Notes: generated by a model not told the origin, from the letters alone. A stretch of 64,000 nucleotides of DNA from Diplolepis rosae (GCA_030998225.1 JAPYXD010000045.1:1364001-1428000), one strand, 5' to 3'. Positions 10,810 through 22,745 are shown, numbered from the stretch's first letter. Numbers and translations: made by a program.

Positions 10810-11876
10810 GAAAGAGAAAAATATTTCTAAAACGATTTATTCAATGTTATCTGTACTACCAACGAGCTGAACAAATGCAAACCAATAAATAAAATCTAGA
10901 ATACAAATGTTTCTATTGAAAATAATTTCTTATAATCTAAAATATAACCATAGTTTCTCGATTGTAAGAGAACTCATACTGACATAGGATGAGTTTCTTA
11001 GAACCGTAGTCAGGCGAGAACATTGCTCTGACAGCATGTGACACTATCAATAATGGCATGCGCTTGTTTCTTTTATAGTATAAGACATTTCATGCTAAAA
11101 AAACACAAGATGATGCCAATACTGCTAGAAGCTTATACCAATTTCACACATTAAGTTGGGTGCTTTAAAAAGAAGAGCTCAACCTACTATAATAGTAAGA
11201 TTTTTTCTCCGTGTAATATTGTATCTATGTTAAATACCTCAAATTCAACGCAATTCATGAAATCATATAGTTTTCCAAATCTTGAATTAAGTATTTGAAA
11301 CAGGGAAAATTTATTTTTTCTACTAGTGGATCATAAAGAGCATTTTATTTCCTCCTGTAGGGCGAACAAATCCATTTGTCGACCCACCACTAGGAAAAAA
11401 AAGTGTGCAGCACGAGAAAAACATTTATTTTACTCGTGTGATTGTTGCCTCGGTTTGATTAGGCATCAAACATCACGCTGGCAAAAATAACTTTTTACCC
11501 CTGGCTATACATAATATACTATTTTGTCAAGTGAATTATTCTTTATCCAGCCTCACAGACTTCAAATCAATTACTCAAAAGCAGAATCTTTTCAAAATTG
11601 CACCGATTTTAAGTAAAATATAATTGGATCCAGTCAAGAATCGACCAAATCGCGTATGATTCCAACAATATATTCATGTGTTATGTAACTATATAAAAGA
11701 CTGGCTGGTCAGGACAAAAAACTATCTTTCATCCAGTAGAAAATGGACATGACAGCAAATGTTTTTTTACATTCTCATCATGGATGAGAAGGTATTGGTT
11801 TTATGTGAAAAATGACTTTCGAAATTTTCATCATATCTTTACGTTTGGAGACCCCCTGAGTCAGAAAAAACGGTTT
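10810..11876. other. no supported gene
   Basis: Intronic AT-rich sequence. The only recognisable item is a terminus-like TTTTCTCCGTGTAA near 11203-11216, similar to the CACGGAAAAA ends of the 4.28-kb element at 44814. I could not find its partner. Confidence 0.4.
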
Positions 11877-11884
11877 TTACGAAA

Positions 11885-11908
11885 GTGTCTGTCTGTCTGT
11901 CTGTCTGT
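11885..11908 (+). repeat. (CTGT)n microsatellite
   Basis: Six tandem CTGT-type units. It is followed by sequence ending in ATAACTCTCGATAGAATTAT and then the 155-bp satellite, so it marks the head of that repeat. Confidence 0.9.
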
Positions 11909-12099
11909 AGTAGGTCGTGTGCGGCATAACTCTCGATAGAATTATCAGATTGAATTGAGCTTTGGTACACTTTATCGGAGCCGAAAAAGTAAGGACAAGT
12001 TCGTTAACCAGCCATATCCAATCAAAATTGAGGTTTTGAGCACTAATTTTGTGTTTTTGAAAATAACTTTTTGAAAAAATCAAAAATTTCAATACTGGT

Positions 12100-12775
12100 T
12101 TTTGATAGTGCTCATAAATCTCTACAAATTATCCTGATAGCATTTTTTGATTAAATCAAAATTAGAAATGTTACAGCATATTCAAATTCGAAAAAAGTCA
12201 ATATCAAAATTCCATTTTCCAGTTAAATTATACGAGATACGAAAAAATGTTATGATACTTTTTTATTTTCTATATAAAGTCCTACAAATTGGAATTGTAA
12301 CATTTTTTCATGAGATGCATATTTTTCTTTTTAATTAAAAAAGAAACTATTGAAAATCCAAAATTCTATTTTTTAACAATAATATTCGAAATACGAAAAA
12401 AACGTAATAATACAAAGTTGTTCGTTTCAAAAAGATCTACAAATTTTGTCTCACACAGTTTCTGATAAAACATATATTTTTCGTTTCAATTCCAAAAAAT
12501 ACGATTAAAATTCAAAAATTCCATTTTTTAGACAAAATATGTGAGATACAAAAAAAAACGTTTAGATGGAAAATTGTTTGCCTAAATGAGGCCTACAAAT
12601 TCTGATTGAGACATTTCGGGACTTGATGTATATTTTATGTTTTGATTTTTAATATTAAAAAATTCGATTTTTTTTCACCAAAATATGTGAGATTCGAAAT
12701 AAGCGTTGTTCTGCAAAATCGTTTCCTTAAATAAAGTCTACGATTGTTTTTTCTTTTTGAGAGATTTGGAAGAAA
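12100..12775 (+). repeat. degenerate satellite, about 155-bp period
   Basis: A landmark CTACAAATT recurs at 12122, 12282, 12437 and 12593, with a decayed copy at 12738. A second landmark GAGATACGAAAAAA recurs at about 12233, 12388, 12542 and 12689. Spacing is 145-160 bp, giving four to five diverged monomers. No coding content. Confidence 0.8.
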
Positions 12776-12779
12776 ATAA

Positions 12780-13590
12780 ATTATTTTAATCATGTAATTT
12801 ATTAAAAAGTTACTGAAATGTACACTGATAGAAATGGTTCGGGAGTTTTAGCCATTCGGTTGTAGGTTGGGAATTTATAATTGTATTTATAAAATAGTAT
12901 GTCTCTCTGAACAACGCAGGATATTGAATACAGAAATCAAAATATTGTAAGTGAAACTGGTCGAATCAGAAATATAATATGGGAAGGCGAACAATACATT
13001 TTTCCATAGCATAACCAATAATATGGAAGGGGGTGAAAAAAATTATTGTAGTTTTGAAACAATTTTTTTTAATCAAAGTTTTTATTGCAACACCGCCATT
13101 TTTTTTGCTATGATATATGCTTATATCCCAAGTAACAACATATATTTTTTGGGATACGCTCAGAGTATTACTTCATAGTTTGAAAAAAGAAAATATCAAT
13201 GTTGGCCCTTATATGTATGTAGTTCGATTAGATCGGGGGGCCAACTTCATTTTTAGCTTATAACTTTATAAAATAAACATCTTTTGAACAATGCATCTCA
13301 CTGTAATATGATATACACCTAATCTTCGTCACTGTCTTCCTCTATCACGAGATTCATATTTTTTTTTCTAAACAATTTACTGAGAATTTCAGCAGTTCTT
13401 ATGATTTTCTTACGAATTTAGCGGATTTGACACATTTGAGTGTGTGTTAGAAACCGTCAGTCGCCAGCCGTCCGTCCGACGAATTTGGATCGATGTAAGC
13501 ACAGCATTGCTGATTATGTAAATTATGATTATGTAAATCTTAATGTACACATGAATGAAGTTCCTTAGACTGTACTGTCTGCATATTCAG
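12780..13590. other. no supported gene
   Basis: AT-rich intronic sequence after the satellite. I see no clear repeat ends or coding region. Confidence 0.4.
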
Positions 13591-13594
13591 GGTC

Positions 13595-14275
13595 CCTCCA
13601 CGTGGTGATGGTGGGCAACGAGATTCCCCTCGCAAAGTTCTTGGATAAAAAATGTTATGCCGTCATGACATATAGAAAAAAACTGTTTACGATGCAGGGA
13701 GTCAGAATCCCAGTATCGGCGGTTGTTCAGGGTGAAAAAGCGGGCCCGGAACCGTCGTCATCCAGCGACCGTACCTCATTAACAAATTCATCGAAAATTT
13801 TGATGAATAAAAGATGAGCTGCTTGCAGGAGGTTTACTAAGAGTGTTAATAAGCGTAAGAAAAGAGTAGAATCTGTAGATGAAGCAAATGCTTTTTATCT
13901 TTGCTTTGGAAGCAGCATTGTCCTCAATGATGTTTTATGTTGGAACTGCCGCATTATCGCTTGTAAAAATAGAAAATTGGATGCAATAGTCGATTTCCTG
14001 ATAATAGAGGAACATTTTCTGAGAGTGATCATTTTTCGGAATTTAACGACAAAGATCCAGAATTTGAGGCACGCATAAAATCTAATTTTGAAATTATTGC
14101 ATATTGGAATCCAAATTCAAAGGACTGTGGCAACGTACAATTATTGCTAAATGCTAACGTCAATGCGAGACAATCGAACCTGCGATGTAACACAAGCTCC
14201 CGTCGTGTTCTTATCAAAATTAAGATCAGGAAACTCCAACAAAATGATAGCTGCAATTTTGCAATTCGAGCGCGA
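13595..14275 (+). other. coding-like remnant of unknown origin
   Basis: Plus-strand frames keep protein-like composition in pieces: 13602-13817 (71 codons), about 13875-14020 (with FYLCFGSSIVLNDVLCWNC) and about 14025-14280 (with SEFNDKDPEFEARIKSNFE). They are separated by stops or frame changes. The CWNC motif after a short helical segment resembles cysteine pairs near the N-termini of unnamed arthropod mobile-element ORFs, but I cannot name the family. It ends where the mariner relic at 14294 begins. Confidence 0.35.
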
Positions 14276-14293
14276 TCTGTCAGTTAATTTGTT

Positions 14294-15078
14294 CACAGTG
14301 CCTGATGTTGTCTGTTAATCTCAAGAGTGTTTCGCGATTTTTCTATTGGATAAGAATATTGAACAAAGAATTTGTCTCAAATTTTGCATTGCAAATGGAA
14401 TTTCGTGCGCGGAATCGCTGAAAATGTCACAGAAGGCTTATGGTGAATCGACTTTATCAAAAACACGTGCATATGAGTGGTACAGTGCATTCAAAAGCGG
14501 TCGAGATTTAGTGGAAGATTTGCCTCGCTCTGGTCGGCCATCAACGTCTTCAGCTGAAGTTAACATCGCTAAAGTGAAGGAAATGGTGACTGTTAATCAT
14601 CATTTAAGTTTAAGAGAGATAGCCGCTGAACTTTCTATGTCTCCCGAATCAATTCGTACCATTTTAAACGATTGTTTGGGCATCAAACGCGTTGCTGCTG
14701 GACTAGTTTCGAAAGACCATCTCACAAGGCTATCATTGTCAACGAATTTCTGGCCAAAAAATCAACGAATATCATCGAGCAGCCACCGTTTTCACCTGAT
14801 ACAGCTCTGGCCAACTTTTTTTTCTTTCCAAAAATCAAATTACCACTTCGAAGCACCCGTTTTCAATCGATAAAAGACATAAAAGAGAATTCGCGGCGAG
14901 AACTGAAGTCGATTTGGGAAAATCCGTTTAAAAAATGTTTTGATGATTGGATTATTCGTTGGCATGAGTGTATTATTTCGGGAGAGGTCCATTTTTAAGG
15001 CGATTAAATAAATTTCAATGAATAATAAATAGTTTGTGTTTTATTGACCAATTCCCGGTACTTTTTTGACAATATATA
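14294..15078 (+). mobile_element. internally deleted, 5'-truncated mariner (irritans-like)
   Basis: Encodes the two ends of a mariner transposase with the middle missing. The 3' end carries the terminus-like ATTCCCGGTACTTTTTTGAC near 15051-15070. No matching 5' TIR is found. A related fragment at 29240-29610 shares the same region from about the same upstream point. Confidence 0.85.
14346..14998 (+). pseudogene. mariner transposase, internal deletion
   Basis: The first 120 or so codons are the paired helix-turn-helix DNA-binding region (NIEQRICLKFCIANG, DLPRSGRPSTSS, LSLREIAAELSMS). The frame then jumps, near 14715, to the end of the catalytic domain (PSHKAIIVNEFLAKK, PPFSPDTALANFFFFPK, CFDDWIIRWHECI). 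The segment with the first two catalytic Asp residues is gone and the third position is Asn (ALANFF where ACDFF is usual). The start codon has decayed to TTG where the sister copy has ATG. Confidence 0.9.
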
Positions 15079-15194
15079 TTAATTTGTAGCATACCACACC
15101 GCCATATCTTGTTTGAAATCAGAAGACTCTACTGCAAGACTTTTGGTAATATTTTTAAATAAAATTTCGGTCAAATTATAGAGCTTTTATCGCG

Positions 15195-15890
15195 AATGGT
15201 ATAGATTTCGAACATGAAACATGTTACGCGAATCTTACTCTTTTATCTTCATATTCTTGATATCAATTTCGGTTAAATAATACGGCTTCCATCAAGATAG
15301 TTTAGAGTTCGAATGTGAAACATATTAAGCGAGTCTTGCACTTTTGTCGTGAATGTTTTGAATTTAACTTCGCTCAAGTTATAGTTTAGATTTCGAATGT
15401 GAAACATTTTACTAGAAATTTACTCTTTTATGTTCATATTCTTGAATTAAAATTGGGCCAAGTCAGACGGCTTCCACCATGATGGTCTAGATGTCGAATG
15501 CGAAACATGTTACGCGAATCTTACTATTTTATCTTTATATTCTTGAATTAAAATTCTGCTAAGTCAGAAAACTTCCAACAGGATGGTTTAGATTTCGAAT
15601 TTAAACATGTTAGGCGAGTCTAACTATTTTGTGGCGGAATTTTCGAATTTAACTTCGTTTAAGTTATAGTATTTTTATCGCGATTGGTATAGATCTCGAA
15701 TATAAAAAATGTTAAACGGATCTTACACATTTATCTTCTTATTCTTGAATTAAAATTCCGTCAAGTAGGACGACTTCCACCAGGATGGTTTAGATTTCGA
15801 ATGTGAAGCATGTTACACGAATCTTACTCTTTTATCTTCATATTCTTGAATTGAAATTGGGTCAAATAATACGGCTTCCATCGATCGGAA
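15195..15890 (+). repeat. degenerate tandem repeat, about 100-bp period
   Basis: The landmark AGATTTCGAATGTGAAACAT, with variants, recurs near 15203, 15307, 15386, 15490, 15590, 15690 and 15791, each followed by GTTACGCGAATCTTACTC-like sequence. Most intervals are 100-105 bp and one is about 79 bp. No coding content. Confidence 0.85.
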
Positions 15891-16476
15891 TTTAACTTTT
15901 TTTTATAAATAATTCAATGGTAATTTTTTGGTGAAAAATCGAACTTTTTCCTTCAAAAATGCACTATTTTCACGATAATTAAACAAAAAAATTCCGTACG
16001 CAGTTCCATATCGAATCGTGCATATAGATGTAAAATCATTTCGATTTTTTGTGCCAGGTCCAATATTTCACGAGAATACGGTTTGCTACTTTTGTTACTT
16101 TTCTTTTTATAAACAAATGTATGCTAAAAAAATCTATTAAAAAAATTTTCTATTCCCTTGATTATAATTTTTAAAAAAAATTCTCGTAATTAGGCCCTTT
16201 TATGGTCCGCTAGACGCTGTACTAGACCTCAGCCTTGTTAGATAGATTGAAAATTCGAATGATAGCTTCAGAATACTTTCTTTGTTAAGCCAAGGCCAGC
16301 CCAAGCTTAGCGTTTTGAGCCAAACCAAGGCTTGCCAGGTCTAGATTTCATCTATACCATGGAAAAAATGTTTAGATCTATTAGAATATGGCTTTGATCT
16401 TCAATAGTTTTCTCATAAAAGAATAAACAGAATGAAACAAAACATAGATAATGTATATAACAATGTCATACGCTAC
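15891..16476. other. no supported feature
   Basis: AT-rich intron sequence directly downstream of the B-box exon donor (minus strand). Nothing recognisable. Confidence 0.4.
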
Positions 16477-16914
16477 CTGATTGTTTCTACGATTCCGCCG
16501 TGGTGGTGGAATTGGTGGAGAATTGAGCATGTTTTCTCGTTTTGGTGGAAGTGGAGGTTTATCTCTATCTACTATATTTTTTGAGATTTGTTGTCTGCTG
16601 TGATGTTCCCGCTTAGGATGCTTGTGAGTCATCTTATCACAGGCGTTGCAGTAGTTTTCTTCACAGGATTCACACCATATTGATACGTTGTCGGTACCAC
16701 ATAATGCACATTTTCTAAGCATAGAAGTGTTCACTTTGTTGGTCTGATTATCAGAAACAACATTATTCAAAACAGAATTATTATTTTGAGGCCGCAGTGG
16801 AATTTCAATGACTTCATAGTCAGGGTCTCCATGATTTCCGGTTACGGATGGTGGCTGCATTTTCGGAGGTGTTAGTGGCTCTTTATCTAATCGCTTTGCA
16901 TCTCGCTGCTGATC
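16477..16914 (-). CDS. B-box zinc-finger exon, LUBEL/HOIP-like E3 ligase
   Basis: A 438-bp phase-0 exon of 146 codons, minus strand. The acceptor is TTTTCAAG before 16914 and the donor GTAGCG begins at 16476. A cysteine/histidine module (RKCALCGTDNVSIWCESCE then NYCNACDKMTHKHPKREHH) has the CxxC...CxxC...CxxC...H..HP spacing of a B-box-like finger. It is followed by proline-rich motifs PPLPPKR and PPIPPPRRN, typical SH3 ligands. This arrangement recalls insect LUBEL, the HOIP-type RBR ligase that builds linear ubiquitin chains in immune signalling; that is from memory of the family, without a search. Acidic DPDYEVIEIP lies upstream. Other B-box proteins remain possible. Confidence 0.7.
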
Positions 16915-17700
16915 CTTGAAAATAAGTTGAATAGACTGATGAAAGCACCTTTTATTTTTTTTTATTTTAAAGAAACACAATCAACTTCAATACACAGTTA
17001 CCATACAAAAAGAAAGAGACACAAAAAATTTCGAGCATAGAGTAAAAGTTGTAGTAATGGAGTTCTCACCTATAATGAAACTCGATTTGTCATTTTCTAA
17101 TTTTTCATAGGATTATAAGGTTCATGGCAGACATAAATTTGAATAATAATAAAATCCCATAATTGAATCTCGAAAAATTAAAGGATCTCGATTTTAAGCG
17201 GTCATCCTGGACCGTGATTGCAAAATTGTTTGAATAATTAAGAAAAAGCAAACAAACAGAAATGAGATTAGAAACATATTTGCCACTCTTGTTGCAATAT
17301 TTAAGGAGCAAAACAACCATAATAATATTTGAATTTGTGCGATTTCAGTACTCAACTAGCTTGGCTCATAGAGTTGAAAGACTTGCAGTTTTTTTCCAAT
17401 TCTTCTCAATTTGTGACAGATTTTCATGAATATGTACTCGATAAAAATGAATCAATCAACTTCATTTTGATACTGGCGACAGATACATATCTACTGAGTG
17501 TGCGGTTGATCTTCAAACTGAACCGGATACGCTAATAACGTCAGAGGATAAAATTGAGTATGTGAAATTTATTGTCAATTAAAACAAGAAAATTTTTTAA
17601 CTTCATAAACATTGGAGCTATGGCTTTCTACGTCTTCGTTGTTTCTGCGTGAGTGAGATCATGGTACATTTACACTATCGTTTGAAACTGGGTACAATTA
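16915..17700. other. no supported gene
   Basis: AT-rich sequence upstream of the B-box exon on its strand, probably intron. Short open frames here have no recognisable features. Confidence 0.4.
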
Positions 17701-17705
17701 GGCGA

Positions 17706-17831
17706 ATGAGTTTGAACGTGGTCGTATACCCGCTCTTGATGAATCACGGCGAGGACGTTCAGTTGAGGCAGCGACGCCAGAAATCATCGATAAAGTTCAC
17801 GATATTATTTGAAACAATTGTCCGCGTGTCA
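17706..17831 (+). pseudogene. mariner helix-turn-helix fragment
   Basis: One plus-strand frame reads EFERGRIPALDES then RSVEAATPEIIDKVHDII before a stop, which is the linker and second helix-turn-helix of a mauritiana-type mariner transposase. The rest of the element is absent, so this is a small relic different in sequence from the other mariners here. Confidence 0.7.
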
Positions 17832-18301
17832 CATTTACTCACCGTCGAGAATAAAAATCTTTTTTCTGACAAGCCATTAACCTCATTATCTCATTTTCTC
17901 ATTTTTTTCAGAACTGGGGTTACACAAGAATTTCTTTTCTTCGAATTTCAAAATAACGTGGCTCAAAACCTTATACTGGGTTATTCGATACCTTTGTTTT
18001 GCCAATACCAGACAGTAAAATATATGCCAGGGCAAACATGCGTGTGTGTGTGGTTAAAACCGTACCAAAGTAGATGGCGAATGAGAACCAGAGTGACAAT
18101 TTGAGTCACGACCTTCGGAAAAAAATAAGGCCTAGTCGAGTCAAACAGATTTTGAGCGGATTCAAGAACCTTCTCTATCTTTCTCATTCACCATCCTTCT
18201 TACATAGCAGGTAGGTTGTTGTTGACAGTATTGTCAATTTTGGTTATATAAATGAATGCTTGCGAAAGTTAAAGAGATAATTCGAATTTTATAATTTTCA
18301 A

Positions 18302-18700
18302 ATTACAAATGTTTAAATTTATCATCTTAAACAAAGTTTACACTGCTCAGAACAACCATAAAATTGGCTCAAAAAATTGAACATGTGAAATGGAAGCTAT
18401 ACTTTTTGTACCTCACCAATGTAGTTTCCTTATGTCTACCACACCAAGGACAATGATGGTAAGAGCAGAAAGAAAAGAGATTCCTTTTAATATCGCTTTT
18501 TTTTCTTGAGTGGGCTGAATATAGCGTTGCTGAATTTTGTTAATACATTGAAAGAAAAATACTCCTGTTTTTATTATGCACATATCGACACACTCGAACA
18601 CACCTTTCCGTCACCTTCAATCCGATTTATAAATTAAACGACAAATCAAAACAATTTTCTTTAAACAAGGAAAGCCAACGTGACTTTAAACGAAGTTCTT
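18302..18700 (+). repeat. dispersed repeat family E, copy 1
   Basis: Direct homolog of 23068-23425, with shared landmarks TGGGCTGAAT...AGCGTTGCTGAATTT, CACACCTTTCC, AATCCGATT and AAGCCAACGTG. Identity is moderate with many small indels. No coding region or terminal repeat is obvious; the downstream edge abuts the gag-like relic. Confidence 0.8.
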
Positions 18701-18704
18701 TCTC

Positions 18705-20103
18705 GACCCAAGAATCTAAACCGTAGGTGTGACGCGGCGTAATAATTTTCATGCCATCCATATGGTGTGACCAGGACTTGTCCTTTTTTGGGGCAGGGCG
18801 TCCAGTGATCTGTAGCTACAAGAAGCTTGGCTATGGGGTCTTCTAGGTCGCAATCTTCCGCTATGGATTAAGCGTAATTGTCACGTCGGTAAGTAAGTGG
18901 TTCTGTCCATGCATGTGAGATCATCGATTCATTGATGCAGGTTGCATGGGCTTTTACCGGTTCTCTGTTGGATGCCAAATGTTGTGATGGATCTATGTAG
19001 GGTGTGTACACATCGATAAAAGCGTGACAGTGGGGATTATCTGTCAAGATTATCCCAGTCTCTTCGAATTGGTGCAATTTTCTAGGCTTGATGTCCAAAA
19101 CCTTCATGGCAATACTCCTGTCTTCCTTGAGGTGCCTGTTGTGGGTCATTGTAGAAAAAGGTGCTGATCATGCATCGAAAAAAGTGTTTATTGTGGCGAT
19201 TTAGAATAGCCATTTTCTCGAAGGCTGCTGTTCTGTAACACATGATTCGATTACCTCTGGCATGTCATTGAATCGGACCATGCTTCTCCATATTGACTCG
19301 GGAATTTGTCATCTTTGCTGTAGAATTCTGGTATTATGTCCTTGGCCTGTATGGAAGGTAGGAGGGTGTGCAGGAGTAATTGTCTTTTCCACTCTTATAT
19401 CTTTATTTCCTGCTCGAGCTAGGTCTTGCTTGTATTATTCCAGGAATCCTTGGACCTTTTTTGCGAACACTTCGTCATCGTATTCTTCGTAAGAATCCAT
19501 AGCCTCCAGCTACTTCAGAAATTCTTGATCATTTTCACCTTTTGAGACAGCAGTGCAGACAGGTATATAATCTACTTTCATGCATTCATGATCCTATGTT
19601 AGAGTTTGATTGCTAGTTGATGATTTTTCCTTTCAGGCCATTGTTTTATCAAATTTATAAAAAGACTCTTGCAGGGCTTGCTTTAGGTACCCTCTGCTTG
19701 CCTGTTTGTTACTAAAGTCGCAGCTTTCTTCATTGTCATTAGGTGGTGAAGAAATCTTAGTAACTACCTGGTCTGATGCGAAGACTTCATTCGAATCTCT
19801 AGTATCTGTTAATATATAGGAAAGGTCCTTCAAGCACAGAATTGATAGGTGGACTCTTAGGAGAAGTTTTTTCTTTCATAAGCATCAAGTTGGGTTCTGT
19901 GATAGGAAGGACGCTACTCTTTTTACAAAATACTGGAGACTCAGAATCATCATCGCCATTTTATCTCGAGGAGTTATATTTACTTCGAACTTCGAGACGC
20001 CCTGGAGGAACTCCCTGAGGGCAGAATTTCGCCCGCCTAATAGGGGTATGTAAAAGATACTTTCTTGAAGCGTCATACACTTTAGTGCATAGGTCAGCGC
20101 CAT
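18705..20103 (-). pseudogene. gag-like retroelement relic, copy X1
   Basis: Minus-strand frames from 20103 downward contain NSALREFLQGVSKFEVNITP, matching NPALREFLQDVSKGAVYITS in the gag at 41.6 kb, so this is a Ty3/gypsy-type capsid start. The central gag is deleted. A second block near 19250-19500 (RFNDMPEVIES, QQPSRKWLF) matches RFIDAPEIIES and SPSRQYLF at 42.8 kb. Downstream (18868-19149) a 93-codon frame with FEETGIILTDNPHCHAFIDV has no counterpart in copy X2 and no family I recognise. Stops and frameshifts are frequent. Confidence 0.6.
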
Positions 20104-21996
20104 GTTTGCACCTATTATCTGTAGATGTGGAGTACGAATTTTAGGTGAATAACCCGTTATTGTATGTGATACGTTTGCTTAGGGATCCTGATATTCTGGG
20201 TTATCTGAGTCAGACACGCGATTGCTCCGATTTTACGTCTGATCGATGTTTGGCATACTTACGAATCTTACGGATGAATTGCAAAAATCGATCACATTTA
20301 ACGCGACTACGTTTATTTATAGTCTGGCAATGATAGTATCGTTCGCTTAGGATTGAGATGTCGAATTTGGGATTACTCTGATCTTACAAGTGAATCAGAG
20401 AATGTGGATTGTTATTCATTTTATATTGATCTTTAAAGCCATGAATCAACCAGATCGAATTACCAAATTCCTGTCAAAGTTGGTGTGAGATAACTTTTTT
20501 ATTTTACAAAATATCTTTCTGAAAATTTGGAAAATATTACAGATTACGATGCAAAACCTCTGTCAACTCAGTTTGAGTGAAGATTTTGCAAAAAATTTTA
20601 CAGTTAACTGTAATTGTTGATAAATTTTTGAATTTTTTTCAAAATTTTTACCAAAAAGAATTATACAGACGTGCTTTATCGTCTGTTTTTACATTTCCAA
20701 AATTTTCAGAAAGATACTTTGTAAATTAAAAAAGTCATTTTACATGAACGGATAAATGTATAATTCAGTCACATGGTTCAATTTTTCCATGGCCTTGAAT
20801 GTTAAGCTTATCCCACATAATTTTCCAAAAGCTCAGAAAGATGCATGAGTCGATAGGTGCAAACAAATACTCAAGAAATGTTCGAATATATGCAAAAGTG
20901 TATTGATCTTAATGGAGAATCCTTTGAAAAACAATAAAGCCCTTTTTGATGACAAATTATTGTTTTTCATTATTAGGCTCAAAATATGAAGAGGGTTCTT
21001 CGTATCATATGAATTCTTGTTCAATAATATTAAGTCTAATATACTGTTCATGCAGATAGCTTCATATAACGCATATTAAGTTACTTCTGACAGTAAATCT
21101 GAACGAGTTCTAATAGCTAGAAATCCTTTCATAATACTATTAAATCTATATAATATGATATATACGGTCAATCCAACGGTCAATAAATTTACCGACCGTA
21201 CACTGGACTGGGTCCGCCAGGGTACACATATTATTCGTTTTACTTTTTTTAAATATATTCAATATTGTGACATATAACATAATTGTTAATGATCAATAAA
21301 TTAAAATAGTTGGATCCCTAATACTGATCAGTATGACCAGTATTATAAACTTAAACTTGCATATTTCAGCTAAAAAAAATCGTACAGCGGTAATAAAAAT
21401 GGATTTTAAAGCTGAAAACTAGTACTACACTATTCCGTTTTTGTAAATAAAAATATAATTCCGTTCCCGCACAATAAATCCATAAATTTGGCGAAAGTGG
21501 ACATTTCTTGACCATTTAACCTGAAGTTACTTCAAAATCTGACGTGCTAGATAATTTCTTCGGCCAGATTCGTTTTCAGCGTCAAAAAATCTACAAGATC
21601 CACCCTCTGTCATTTCTGTAACTGACAAGACCTGAAATTTCGCATCACTGTGTGATGATCACTTTATTGTACAAGTAATGAATCAAATATTAGATTATTT
21701 AACAAATATTTTAGTGATACTTTGTCAGTGTTTGCAAAGAAGATAAAAGAAAAATCAAAATACATAAGTTAATTCAATCTGGATATTTTAATGAATACCT
21801 TCGCCAAATTACCGGGTTATCAAGTTACAGGTATCAAGTATGCAAGTGCTGGATGCTAGATCAAGCTTTCTGCAATAATACAGATAGCAGTAAGAGAAAA
21901 ACCAAAGTGGCTAAAGTAAAATTCTTGGTTGAAACAACAATTTTATTCTAAAATAAAATTTGGTAGTTTGAGTTAGAAATTTAATTGTAACATTGT
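20104..21996. other. no supported gene
   Basis: AT-rich sequence. The part just above 20104 would be the leader or LTR side of the gag relic, but I see no clear LTR ends or primer-binding site. Nothing else is recognisable to 21996. Confidence 0.4.
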
Positions 21997-22277
21997 TTAA
22001 AATTTAAAGAATTTTAAATCTTTCTGTGGAAAAAGAGACGCATTCAACTGTGCCGGGATTCAAACCAGGGTCTTAAAGTAGACAGTAGCAAAGATTTCAA
22101 ATACTCAATTATCCTAATTGAAGTTGTTAAATGCCGTAAGGCGATATGTCGGACGCTTGTTTAGCTCAGATGGTTAGAGCAATCGACCGGCGATCAAAAG
22201 ACCCAGGCTCGGATCCCGGCACAGTTGAAAGCGTCTCTTTTTCCACAGAAAAATTTCAAATTCTTTATATTTTAAAA
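21997..22277. repeat. inverted pair of tRNA-derived, SINE-like sequences
   Basis: Positions 21997-22074 are the reverse complement of about 22199-22277 (AAAAAGAGACGC...GTGCCGGGATYC). Each arm contains a polymerase III B-box-like element: GGTTTGAATCCCGG on the minus strand in the left arm, GGCTCGGATCCCGG on the plus strand in the right. Only the right unit has an A-box-like TTAGCTCAGATGG. The pair looks like two diverging copies of a tRNA-derived retroposon head. Confidence 0.7.
22150..22230 (+). repeat. tRNA-like sequence (not a functional tRNA)
   Basis: The D arm pairs perfectly (GCTC...GAGC) and the T arm pairs with one mismatch. The acceptor stem at the canonical positions does not pair and the anticodon loop lacks the usual U33. 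GACGCTT...AAGCGTC pairs further out, but the spacing is wrong for an acceptor stem. A SINE head or tRNA pseudogene is the best reading. Confidence 0.6.
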
Positions 22278-22375
22278 CTAATAATTGCTTTCCACGATTT
22301 AGGAGTTTGAAATTGTCTACGAGGACACCTCTCGGGAAAGTATTCTATCTGATACTGAGACTTGTGTCCCAATCA

Positions 22376-22745
22376 AGTAGACAGTGACAAAAATTTTAAA
22401 TACTCAATCATCCTAACTAGAATTAGTCTTCTGCTAAGAGCGCAGAGACTAATTCTTGATAGAATGTTAAGGATGGAGTAATTAATTGCGTTCGAATTTG
22501 AAAATTTCAATATCAATTATTGGTCACCGAGATTTTAATACAGTTAGCGAAGTTACCGCCCTTTTTTAGCGTTTTGCAGATTGTTGTTCAGCGAGATTAT
22601 CGCTGCGTGAACTTTATCTGTGGTGATCAGGTTAATATTTAGAATAGATTGTTTTTTGTCAGATTTAAATCCAGTTAACGAGATTACCGTTCCGTATTAA
22701 AGTCTTTAGATAAAGCCAGTTAGCAAGATTGCCGCTGCGTGAACT
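22376..22745 (+). repeat. short repeated blocks near the tRNA-like pair
   Basis: A segment starting GTAGACAGTGACAAAAATTT (22376-22420) repeats 22077-22125. Further on, CAGTTARCGAGATTACCG-like words occur near 22548, 22585, 22672 and 22709, two of them followed by GCTGCGTGAACT. These form a loose, diverged array. No gene is seen between 22278 and 23067. Confidence 0.55.

Noticed and set aside
22150..22230. Functional tRNA gene
   Set aside because: The acceptor stem does not pair at canonical positions, the anticodon loop lacks U33, and the region is half of an inverted repeat.
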